Positions 1 to 6,703 of a DNA stretch of 10,401 bases are shown here, piece by piece. The notes under the pieces are model-generated. The model saw only the letters and a program-made list of their open reading frames with translations, was not told the origin of the DNA and searched no databases. Numbering within the stretch: the first letter of the stretch is position 1; the number at the start of each line of letters is the position of its first letter. The DNA comes from an uncultured Eubacteriales bacterium. Lineage in GTDB: Bacteria; Bacillota; Clostridia; Oscillospirales; Oscillospiraceae. The position numbers were made by a program, and so were the translations under genes. The stretch covers positions 1 through 10,401 of the forward strand of contig USQL01000080.1 of assembly GCA_900556935.1 (NCBI GenBank). The letters are read 5' to 3'.

Positions 1-51
1 TTGGTGTACACATTTTTGAGAGAAAAGTTATCCACAGCCTTGATGGGTAAG

Positions 52-99
52 AAAAAGCAGACCCTTTCCGCTTTTTGAAAGGGTCTGCGATTTTCTTTT
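52..99 (+). terminator. Strong intrinsic terminator
   Basis: A perfect 12-bp stem (57-68 GCAGACCCTTTC pairing with 77-88 GAAAGGGTCTGC) with an 8-nt loop is followed by the T-rich run GATTTTCTTTT. Five A residues precede the stem, so it could work in both directions. It probably ends a gene lying left of the window. A reading frame in positions 3-50 stops at TAA just before the stem and could be that gene's tail, but too little is present to identify it. Confidence 0.85.
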
Positions 100-261
100 G
101 GGGTTATTTAACAGCCCCTTTTTATATGTGTCAAAGTGTGGAGGTATGTGATATGGTAATCCCCAAGATTGCAGTTTGGCTTGTTGTAAGTCCTATACCA
201 AACACAAAGAGGCGGAAGCAGCGCGGAGAGACGGCAACACCAAAATTCAGGAGGTAAACCA
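100..261. other. Intergenic, no convincing intact gene
   Basis: No reading frame here has a good ribosome binding site together with recognisable protein content. A 60-codon frame at 75-257 begins inside the terminator stem and its basic C-terminal part resembles no family I know. The stretch ends with a strong Shine-Dalgarno sequence AGGAGGT (249-255), which serves the short broken frame at 262. Confidence 0.4.
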
Positions 262-306
262 ATGGAAGAAAAACGACTTACGCTGTCCATAACCAGGAGC
301 TCGTAG
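262..306 (+). pseudogene. Possible remnant of a small HTH excisionase-like gene
   Basis: An excellent ribosome binding site (AGGAGGT, 249-255, 6 nt before the ATG) drives only 14 codons, MEEKRLTLSITRSS, before a TAG stop. The opening MEEKRLTLS resembles the start of small helix-turn-helix excisionases of Clostridial conjugative elements, which often begin with a short acidic/basic leader and then TL-S or TV-S followed by a QEL-A helix. After a shift of frame the following bases read QELVGPIPAS, again reminiscent of that family. The likeliest reading is a frameshifted and truncated excisionase start. It could equally be a chance strong ribosome binding site or a leader peptide. The family call rests on a handful of residues and is weak. 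Confidence 0.25.
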
Positions 307-336
307 GCCCTATTCCTGCCTCTACAACTACTAAAA

Positions 337-384
337 GGGGGCTGTCTCAAAGTGATTTGTGAAAATCATTTGGAGGCAGCCCTC
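337..384. repeat. Long imperfect hairpin, terminator or IS/MITE-end remnant
   Basis: GGGCTG (339-344) pairs with CAGCCC (377-382), and the stem continues inward through TCTCAAAGTGATTT against AAATCATTTGGAGG with one mismatch and two G-T wobbles. That gives about 20 bp around a small apex near 359-361. The motif GGGCTGTCTCAAA resembles terminal inverted repeats of some insertion-sequence families. No clear T-run follows on the + strand (CTCATTATTTG). It may be a weak terminator or a leftover transposable-element end. Confidence 0.5.
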
Positions 385-443
385 ATTATTTGATGTCTGT
401 TTTCCCATGTCTCCAAGATTTGGCCTCCCTACATCCTAACAAC

Positions 444-461
444 ATTGTCAAAATAGACAAT
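444..461. promoter_or_regulatory. Inverted repeat with operator-like half-sites
   Basis: ATTGTC (444-449) and GACAAT (456-461) form a 6-bp inverted repeat around AAAATA. The same hexamers occur inside the main operator palindrome (540-545 and 555-560), there separated by 9 nt. It may be an accessory binding site for the TetR protein, or simply chance in AT-rich sequence. Confidence 0.3.
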
Positions 462-507
462 TCGGCATATGCAAAAATGTAATAAACGCAGAAAAATGGA
501 AAACCAG

Positions 508-536
508 TTGCAATCGATATACATCTATCGTATACT
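508..536 (+). promoter_or_regulatory. Sigma70-type promoter of the operon
   Basis: A -35-like TTGCAA (508-513) and a -10-like TATACT (531-536) are separated by exactly 17 bp. This places the transcription start near 543, inside the 31-bp palindrome. It is the only good promoter seen in front of the eight-gene + strand run, and no internal promoter-sized gap exists downstream. The -10 box overlaps the left end of the operator. Confidence 0.7.
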
Positions 537-565
537 CTAATTGTCAGTCGGACTGACAATTAGAG
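535..565. promoter_or_regulatory. Perfect 31-bp palindromic operator, probable TetR binding site
   Basis: Two 15-nt arms, CTCTAATTGTCAGTC (535-549) and its exact reverse complement GACTGACAATTAGAG (551-565), flank a single central G at 550. The palindrome covers the end of the -10 box, the predicted transcription start and the beginning of the ribosome binding site of the first gene. A bound dimer there would block initiation. TetR-family repressors commonly bind such palindromes next to their own genes, so autoregulation and control of the whole operon are likely. In RNA the 5' leader part could also fold as a hairpin over the ribosome binding site. Confidence 0.8.
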
Positions 566-574
566 GTGACTAAA

Positions 575-1228
575 ATGAATCAACAAGTAACCCCCAAAAA
601 ACGCTCCAGACGGGACACCAATAAGGAACGGGTCATCCGGCAGGCGCTCAGTTGCTTTGTTGAGAAAGGGATCGAGGCGACAAAGATATCGGATATTGCT
701 AAGCTGGCAAATATCACCGACCGCAGCATATACCGTTACTTTGCCACCAAAGCGGACCTGGTGTTGGAAACGGCGCTGCTGTTCTGGTCCGAGGCCATGG
801 CGCAGGTGGATGCCAAGGCACACATGGAACTCGATGGGGATATATGCGGCGCGGACTGCATTCCGAGAATCCTGCAAGGGTATGCCAATCTGTACTTTAC
901 ACACCGGCAGATGCTGATCTTTGTCCATGAAGCAGAAGCCTACCTGAATCGCTCCGGCAAAGCACTGCTGGTTGAAAACAAGCCCCCCACCCCGTTTGAG
1001 CAAAGCGCGGGTCCTCTGTCGTCTGCCATCCACAAGGGGATCGCAGACGGCAGTGTCCGGACAGACATTGATTTACCCAGCCTGTACTATAATACCTATG
1101 ACGCGCTGCTGGGCCTGATCCAGAAGCTGGCCATCGGCGGCAGAAACAATACCGCTGACGATGAATATGCCAGAATCCGTCTGGAGCAGTTTTGCACGAT
1201 GATGGAAAGTTTTTACCGAAAACGATAA
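575..1228 (+). CDS. TetR/AcrR-family transcriptional regulator
   Basis: This is a 217-aa one-component repressor. Residues about 17-62 form the TetR DNA-binding domain: a helix with VIRQALSCFVEKG, then T-KISDIAKLANI and the recognition-helix signature SIYRYFATKADL. The remaining ~150 residues are the variable ligand-binding and dimerisation part, which does not reveal the ligand. The ATG at 575 is preferred because GAGGTG (563-568) sits 6 nt before it; the GTG at 566 lies inside that ribosome binding site. It is the first gene behind the 535-565 palindrome and lies 28 nt before the next gene, so it should be cotranscribed with and control the redox operon. By family analogy, inducer binding would release the operator. 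The ligand is probably the pathway substrate, but that is inference. Confidence 0.9.
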   Translation: MNQQVTPKKRSRRDTNKERVIRQALSCFVEKGIEATKISDIAKLANITDRSIYRYFATKADLVLETALLFWSEAMAQVDAKAHMELDGDICGADCIPRILQGYANLYFTHRQMLIFVHEAEAYLNRSGKALLVENKPPTPFEQSAGPLSSAIHKGIADGSVRTDIDLPSLYYNTYDALLGLIQKLAIGGRNNTADDEYARIRLEQFCTMMESFYRKR

Positions 1229-1256
1229 TTTCACATATAAAGAAAGGATGAGCGCG

Positions 1257-3932
1257 ATGGCCTTAAGACCCAAGATCGTAAAGCTTGCCAAAATGGTGGG
1301 CGGTCTCACCGGTATGATGAACCATATCGATGAGAATGCCCCGGAATACTATGCGCTGGAATGCGTGGTTTCCGACGAGCAGGCGGATGTGGCACTTCAG
1401 CTGGGACTGCGTAAGGAGCGGACAGCTGAGTATGTGGCGCAAAAATGCGGCAAGTCCTTGGAGGAAACCCGAGAAATCCTGATGGAGCTGGCCCAGATCG
1501 GCGTGTGCAAGGTCTATCACAATGAGGCTGGCGAGGAAGTGTTTCTGGTGCAGATCTTCGCTCCGGGCATTCTGGAGATGATGGTCAACAACGATGAGCA
1601 GGTGAAGGCTCATCCACAAATCGGCAAGGCCTTTGAGGAATACACACGCCTGCGAATCTCGGGCATCGCTCCCAACCTTCCCATGGGCACCGGTATGATG
1701 CGGGTTATTCCCATTGAAACCGCCATCTCCGCCGATACCCAGAGCGTTCCCTATGAGCATCTTTCCTATTATCTGGATAAATATGATACCTTCTCCGTGT
1801 CCGACTGTTCCTGCCGGAAGTCCCGGCGGATCCTTGGTCAGGGCTGCGGTCATCTGGAACACGAGATGTGTATCCAGATGGGAACGGGAGCCGAGTATTA
1901 TATCCGCACCGGCAGAGCCAGGCAGATCACCCGGCAGGAGGCGGAAGAGATCCTCAGAAAGGCGGAGGAAAACGGCCTCATGCACCAGATTCCCAATATT
2001 GAGGGTCTGGGCGAATCCGCCGCCATCTGCAACTGCTGCGCTTGCTCCTGCTTTGCCATGCGGGTGGCTACCATGTTCCGCTCCCCGGATGCCATCCGCT
2101 CCAACTATGTGTCACAGGTGGATAAGGAAAAATGCGTAGCCTGCGGTCAGTGCGTGGAGAACTGCCCCACCAACGCCCTGCGGCTGGGCCAGAAGCTCTG
2201 TGCCAAGCAGCCGGTGAAGGAAAAATCCTACGACAAGGTACGTGACCACGTCTGGGGCGAAAAGCACTGGAATGTGGACTACCGGGAGAACCGGGAGGAT
2301 GTGGCGGAAAGCGGCACCTCCCCCTGCAAGACCGCCTGCCCCGCCCATATCGCGGTGCAGGGCTATATCAAGCTGGCCTCCCAGGGAAAATACACCGAGG
2401 CTCTGGAGCTGATCAAAAAGGAGAATCCCTTCCCCGCTGTTTGCGGCCGGATCTGCCCCAGAAGCTGCGAGTCCGCCTGTACCCGGGGGGATATCGATGA
2501 ACCCATCGCCATTGACGAGATCAAGAAATTTATCGCCGACCAGGATCTGAATGAGAATAACCGCTTTATTCCCAAGAAACGCCACGACTACAGAACGCCG
2601 GTGGCGGTCATCGGCTCCGGCCCTTCGGGCATGAGCTGCGCCTACTATCTGGCTCTGGACGGCTATCAGGTCACGGTGTTTGAAAAGCAGGAAAAGCCCG
2701 GCGGCATGCTGACCATGGGCATTCCCGGCTTCCGTCTGGAGAAAAACGTGGTGGAGGCAGAAATCGAGGTGCTGCGCCAGCTGGGCGTCCATTTCCGCAC
2801 CGGTGTGGAAGTGGGCAAGGATGTGACCATCCAGCAGTTGCGGCAGCAGGGCTTCCAGGCATTTTACCTGGCCATCGGCGCCCAGGGTGGCAGAAAGCTG
2901 AACATTCCCGGCGAGGATGCGGAAGGTGTTGTGGCCGGCGTGGATTTCCTGCGGAGCATCAATCTGGGTTCCATCCCCGCCATGACGGGAAAGACCGTGG
3001 TCATCGGCGGCGGCAACGTGGCCATCGACGTGGCCAGAGCCGCTGCCCGGACGGATGCTGTCAGTGTGGAGATGTACTGCCTGGAGAGCCGCTCGGAAAT
3101 GCCCGCTCTGCCCGAGGAGATCCGGGAGGCAGAGGAAGAGCACATTGCCATCCATAACGGCTATGGCCCCAGGGAGATCCTGGTGAAGGACGGCAGGGCT
3201 GTCGGTGTGGTATTTAAGAAGTGCCTGCGGGTATTTGACGAAAATCACCGCTTTGCGCCTCAGTATGACGAGAACGACACCATCACGGTGGAGACCGACC
3301 ATGTGCTCCTGAGCATCGGTCAGAGCATCCAGTGGGGCAATCTTCTGGCAGGTACCGCCGTGGTGACCAGACCCAACGGCACCGTGGAAGCAGACCCCTT
3401 TACATATCAGACCGCCGAGCCGGATATCTTCGCGGGCGGCGATGTCTATACCGGCCCCCGGTTCGCCATCGATGCCATTGCGGCAGGCAAGGAAGGTGCC
3501 ATCTCCATTCACCGCTTTGTCCAGCCCGGCCAGAGCCTGACCTACGGCCGTGACCGCCGCCAGTATCACAGCTTCGACAAGGAAAACGTGGTGCTGGAGA
3601 GCTTCGACCGGATGCCCCGGCAGAAGGCTGGCCATTCCGACCGGAAGGAACATAGCTTCGGAGATAACCGTCTTACCTTTACCGAGGAGCAGATGAAGAA
3701 AGAGACCCAGCGGTGTCTGGGCTGCGGTGCGGTGCAGGTGAACGAATATATGTGCGTTGGCTGCGGCCAGTGCACCACAAAATGCAAGTTCGGCGCCATC
3801 AGCCTGATGCGGAAATACAACGAGTTTGCTCCCGTCTTTGAAAAGCTCCCCATCGCCGTGGCGAAGTACGCGGTCAAGCGCACCGGCAAGATTGCCGCCT
3901 CGGCCATTAGAAGGGAGAGTAAGGATGCATGA
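1257..3932 (+). CDS. Multi-cluster Fe-S/FAD NAD(P)H oxidoreductase with GltD-like core
   Basis: An 891-aa, apparently soluble electron-transfer flavoprotein. Residues 1-110 look like a winged-helix-like fold without cofactor motifs. Residues 184-265 hold an unusual cysteine set (C184, C186, C197, C205 and CNCCACSC at 258-265). A [4Fe-4S] ferredoxin motif follows (C293, C296, C299, C303). Then comes the GltD-type N-terminal Fe-S domain (C357, C361, C396, C400, C404, C408), an FAD dinucleotide fold (VIGSGPSG, 451-458), an NAD(P) fold (GGGNVAID, 584-591) and a flavin-closing IFAGGDVYTG segment (724-733). A C-terminal cluster (C820, C823, C833, C836, C839, C843) ends the protein. The family passes electrons between NAD(P)H and Fe-S acceptors. 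The ATG at 1257 is chosen because AAAGG ends 9 nt upstream, whereas the ATG at 1248 directly abuts it. Its end overlaps hypA by 8 nt. The substrate or partner is unknown. Confidence 0.85.
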   Translation: MALRPKIVKLAKMVGGLTGMMNHIDENAPEYYALECVVSDEQADVALQLGLRKERTAEYVAQKCGKSLEETREILMELAQIGVCKVYHNEAGEEVFLVQIFAPGILEMMVNNDEQVKAHPQIGKAFEEYTRLRISGIAPNLPMGTGMMRVIPIETAISADTQSVPYEHLSYYLDKYDTFSVSDCSCRKSRRILGQGCGHLEHEMCIQMGTGAEYYIRTGRARQITRQEAEEILRKAEENGLMHQIPNIEGLGESAAICNCCACSCFAMRVATMFRSPDAIRSNYVSQVDKEKCVACGQCVENCPTNALRLGQKLCAKQPVKEKSYDKVRDHVWGEKHWNVDYRENREDVAESGTSPCKTACPAHIAVQGYIKLASQGKYTEALELIKKENPFPAVCGRICPRSCESACTRGDIDEPIAIDEIKKFIADQDLNENNRFIPKKRHDYRTPVAVIGSGPSGMSCAYYLALDGYQVTVFEKQEKPGGMLTMGIPGFRLEKNVVEAEIEVLRQLGVHFRTGVEVGKDVTIQQLRQQGFQAFYLAIGAQGGRKLNIPGEDAEGVVAGVDFLRSINLGSIPAMTGKTVVIGGGNVAIDVARAAARTDAVSVEMYCLESRSEMPALPEEIREAEEEHIAIHNGYGPREILVKDGRAVGVVFKKCLRVFDENHRFAPQYDENDTITVETDHVLLSIGQSIQWGNLLAGTAVVTRPNGTVEADPFTYQTAEPDIFAGGDVYTGPRFAIDAIAAGKEGAISIHRFVQPGQSLTYGRDRRQYHSFDKENVVLESFDRMPRQKAGHSDRKEHSFGDNRLTFTEEQMKKETQRCLGCGAVQVNEYMCVGCGQCTTKCKFGAISLMRKYNEFAPVFEKLPIAVAKYAVKRTGKIAASAIRRESKDA

Positions 3933-4266
3933 GCTGGGACTGCTCAGCGCCATGGTGAAAACCATTGAGGGGATCGCCAAGGAAGAACAGCTGGAGCGGA
4001 TTGAGAAGATCGTTTTGCAGGTAGGCGAGTTGTCCGGCGTCCTGCCTGCCTATCTGGAATCCTGCTTTCCCGCAGCGGTATACAAGACCTTTATGGAAAA
4101 CACTGAGCTGGAGTTGGAGATCGTTCCAGGAATTGCCAGATGCAACCGCTGTGGCAGAGAATTCAACGCGGTGGCGGAGGACTTGAAATGCCCCGGCTGT
4201 GGGGGCGAGCAACTAACGGCATGCGGCGGCACGGAATTGATCATCAAAGAGATTTTGGGCTGCTGA
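3925..4266 (+). CDS. hypA: HypA/HybF-type nickel metallochaperone
   Basis: A 113-aa protein of normal HypA length. It begins MHE, whose His2 and Glu3 belong to the nickel site of the family, and it has the structural zinc motif C73-x2-C76 ... C89-x2-C92. HypA receives nickel and, with the GTPase HypB, delivers it to the NiFe hydrogenase large subunit; in some bacteria it also serves urease. The ATG at 3925 is fixed by the MHE start and by GGGAG (3913-3917) 7 nt upstream; in-frame extension to 3826 has no family sense. The start overlaps the previous stop by 8 nt, which implies translational coupling to the Fe-S flavoprotein. The next gene follows after 31 nt. No hydrogenase or urease gene is visible here, so the client is probably an operon protein or encoded elsewhere. 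Confidence 0.9.
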   Translation: MHELGLLSAMVKTIEGIAKEEQLERIEKIVLQVGELSGVLPAYLESCFPAAVYKTFMENTELELEIVPGIARCNRCGREFNAVAEDLKCPGCGGEQLTACGGTELIIKEILGC

Positions 4267-4297
4267 CAATAGATGCGAGAGTAAAGGAGGATTATCT

Positions 4298-5158
4298 ATG
4301 GAAACCAAGAAACTGACAAACCGCAACACAGAGGTACTGATCAAGTGGATCATGTTCACCGCGGCCATTACCGGCATGGCCATCATCTCCGCGCTCTATC
4401 CCCTGCAGGGCAATATCCCGCTGATTGTCATTCCCTCCGTTCTGGTGCTGATCTTCAGTAAGCCCGTGTTCTTTGAGCGACTGAAGCTCACCACCCTGCT
4501 GACCATGCGCATCCTCATCGTGCTGGCAGCGCTTCGCCTGTTTAACCCTCAGGTCTTTGTAGACTGCATCATGCTGATGTTGATCATCAACATCCTGGAG
4601 GCCACCTTCACGGACCTTCTGCGCTACAAGAAATATTTCAACGCGGTATCCGGCTTTGCCCTGGCGCTGGGTGTAATCACCCTGCGGGGCCTGTGGCAGT
4701 TTGACGCCCCCATTGGGGACTACTATCTGGCCCGGGGTGCGGTGCCTGCCATCACCATCATGTATGCCCTGGCCTACACCCTGTGGAACTGGATCTTTGT
4801 GACTAACGAGTTTTCCTCCTCCGTAGCCCTGATGCACGTGGGTTTTCTGGGCGCTCCTCTGATCGGATCGCTTTGCACTCTGGGGCTTGGTGCCTACGGC
4901 GGCATCGGTATGTGGCTGCTGCTGCGGGCCAACTCCCTGTCCATCGGCGGTTGGATGCAGATTGCCGCCAAGGACTGGTTCGAGCGGGAGTTCTACTACG
5001 AGAGGTTTGACCGTTTTGTGACCTGGACCAAGGGCAGAAATGTACAGATCGCCTGCATGATTATCAATCTGGCACTGATTGCCGCCTGTATTGTACTGAT
5101 GATGCAAAACGGCGGAATCATCTTTGAATTCGCGCCCCTGGCTGCCCCCGGCAAGTAA
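4298..5158 (+). CDS. Polytopic membrane protein A, function unknown
   Basis: A 286-aa integral membrane protein with about eight hydrophobic segments (roughly 14-34, 38-56, 66-84, 87-103, 114-132, 147-170, 176-210 as one or two, and 248-269) and no cleavable signal peptide. AAAGGAGG (4283-4290) sits 7 nt before the ATG. Conserved-looking polar residues lie in or beside the membrane: NILEATFTD (98-106), AYTLWNW (159-165), N170 and H180. The first two match motifs in membrane protein B (7889-8818) at similar spacing, so the two may be paralogues. An amphipathic stretch, 225-245, rich in F, Y, R and E, precedes the last segment. It lies between hypA and the CrtI-like gene. Possible roles are substrate access, quinone or electron transfer, or a metal-binding membrane enzyme; none is shown directly. 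I do not recognise the family with certainty. Confidence 0.8.
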   Translation: METKKLTNRNTEVLIKWIMFTAAITGMAIISALYPLQGNIPLIVIPSVLVLIFSKPVFFERLKLTTLLTMRILIVLAALRLFNPQVFVDCIMLMLIINILEATFTDLLRYKKYFNAVSGFALALGVITLRGLWQFDAPIGDYYLARGAVPAITIMYALAYTLWNWIFVTNEFSSSVALMHVGFLGAPLIGSLCTLGLGAYGGIGMWLLLRANSLSIGGWMQIAAKDWFEREFYYERFDRFVTWTKGRNVQIACMIINLALIAACIVLMMQNGGIIFEFAPLAAPGK

Positions 5159-5170
5159 GGAGAAATGGAT

Positions 5171-6700
5171 ATGAAGAACTATGATGTAATTGTCATCGGC
5201 GCCGGAAACGGCGGTCTGGCTTCTGCCGCCACCCTGGCAGAGAAAGGAAAAGGCGTCATCGTCTTTGAAAAGCATAACATCCCCGGGGGCTGCGGAACCA
5301 GCTTCCGCAGAGGTCGGTTTGAATTCGAGATTGCTCTTCATCAGCTGTCCCACATGGGCACGGAAGAAAATCCCGGTCCCCTCATGGAGCAGTTCAAGCG
5401 CTACGGCATCTACGACGAGATCGAGTGGATCCGGATCAAGGAGCTGTTCCGGGTGAATTTTCCCGACGGCACCGGCATCAGCCTCCCGGCGGAGAGAAAA
5501 GCCTGCGAAGATCATCTGTGCAGGGAATTTCCCCATCAGGCGGAGGCCATCGGCAAATACTTTGAGGTTGTCTACGGCTTCTGCGACCAGTCTGTCGAAT
5601 TCGCGGCGAAAAGTGCCGCCAGCACCGGCGAGCCAGGCGCTGTGAAAAAGGCTATTATGAAGGTGGGTTTCCCCAAGCTGTATCCTCTTCTTGCCAAGTA
5701 TGCCATGAAGAGCACTCAGGAGGTGCTGGATGAATTTTTCACCGATCCCAAGCTGCAGCTGGCGCTGAGCGCCTACTGGTGCTTTATGGGGGTGCCCCCC
5801 ACCCGGTTCCCCTTCGCCATTTTAGCCAAGTGCACCACCTTCTACCTGGAAACCAAGCCCTATTATGTGCGCGGCACCTCTATGATGATGAACCAGGCCA
5901 TCATGGAAGCGGTGATGCGGATGGGCGGCGTGGTACGCCTCAACTGCGGCGTCCAGCGGATTCTTCTGGAGAACGGAAAAGCCGTAGGTGTGATTGATGA
6001 GCACGGGGAAGAATACCGGGCCAAGCGGATTATTTCCAACATATCCCCTCTGGCCACCTATGGCAATCTGCTTGCTCCCCAGGATGTGCCGGAGGCTGCC
6101 CGGGAGTATCTGAAGCCTTATACCGTGGGTATTTCCGCCCTGACCTGCTTCATCGGCCTGGACTGCACCCCGGAGGAGATCGGTTTCACCACCTCCTTCA
6201 CCCTGAATTACGAGAGTCTGGATGCCAACAAGGATTTCCAGGATGCCTACAAGCTTCTCCCGGAGAACGATCCTTTGGTTGCCACCTGCTACACGGTGGA
6301 TGACCCCTGTGTATCCCCTCCAGGCACCAGCATCATCACCGCCGGCACCCTGAAATACAGCACCGAGTGGGAGAAGCTGCCCCCGGAACAGTACTATGAA
6401 ATGAAGTATGAGGCAGGAAGACGGATTGTCGCCCGGCTGGAAAAAATGTATCCCGGTATCACGGAGCATATTGAGGAAATGGAAGTTGCCACGCCTCTTA
6501 CCCACATGCGGTATCTGGGGCATCCCGGCGGTGCCATCTATGGCTATGAGCAGGACCTGATGCAATCGGTATTCTTCTTCCCCTCCGAAAGCAAGATCCC
6601 CAATCTGGAATTTGCCAGCGGCTGGGTCAATGCCTGCGGCTTCGGCCCCAACTATACCTATGCCGATACCCTCGCAACCAAGATCGCCAAGGAGGTGTAA
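5171..6700 (+). CDS. CrtI/retinol-saturase-like FAD-dependent oxidoreductase
   Basis: A 509-aa flavoprotein of the phytoene desaturase / carotenoid isomerase / retinol saturase superfamily. The N-terminus is the Rossmann FAD motif (YDVIVIGAGNGGLASA, GxGxxG at 10-15), followed by EKHNIPGGCGTSF (33-45), the typical second part of the FAD site. A C-terminal FAD-closing segment, FASGWVNACGFGPNYTYADTLA, is split here by description: FASGWVNACG then FGPNYTYADTLA near 480-503. Members saturate, desaturate or isomerise C=C bonds in hydrophobic molecules, so this is the best candidate for the substrate-converting enzyme. The ATG at 5171 is preferred because AAGGAG (5157-5162) lies 8 nt upstream; the ATG at 5165 is only 2 nt away. 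It is 12 nt behind membrane protein A and 3 nt before the FNR-type reductase, its likely electron partner. The substrate cannot be read from the sequence. Confidence 0.85.
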   Translation: MKNYDVIVIGAGNGGLASAATLAEKGKGVIVFEKHNIPGGCGTSFRRGRFEFEIALHQLSHMGTEENPGPLMEQFKRYGIYDEIEWIRIKELFRVNFPDGTGISLPAERKACEDHLCREFPHQAEAIGKYFEVVYGFCDQSVEFAAKSAASTGEPGAVKKAIMKVGFPKLYPLLAKYAMKSTQEVLDEFFTDPKLQLALSAYWCFMGVPPTRFPFAILAKCTTFYLETKPYYVRGTSMMMNQAIMEAVMRMGGVVRLNCGVQRILLENGKAVGVIDEHGEEYRAKRIISNISPLATYGNLLAPQDVPEAAREYLKPYTVGISALTCFIGLDCTPEEIGFTTSFTLNYESLDANKDFQDAYKLLPENDPLVATCYTVDDPCVSPPGTSIITAGTLKYSTEWEKLPPEQYYEMKYEAGRRIVARLEKMYPGITEHIEEMEVATPLTHMRYLGHPGGAIYGYEQDLMQSVFFFPSESKIPNLEFASGWVNACGFGPNYTYADTLATKIAKEV

Positions 6701-6703
6701 GCA

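Noticed and set aside
28..36. A perfect DnaA-box sequence TTATCCACA
   Set aside because: A single 9-mer with no cluster of further boxes, no AT-rich unwinding region and no dnaA or dnaN nearby; chance occurrence is likely, so no origin is called.
3826..3924. An N-terminally extended HypA start at 3826
   Set aside because: The family always starts near MHE, and a proper ribosome binding site precedes the ATG at 3925; the extra residues are an out-of-frame reading of the upstream gene.
2112..3980. A 622-codon open frame on the minus strand
   Set aside because: It is antisense to the Fe-S flavoprotein, whose motifs are unmistakable; composition (A, G, H, L rich) is typical of a shadow frame.
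4292..5536. A 414-codon open frame on the minus strand
   Set aside because: It is antisense to membrane protein A and the start of the CrtI-like gene, and is rich in Q, H, D and G with no recognisable domain.
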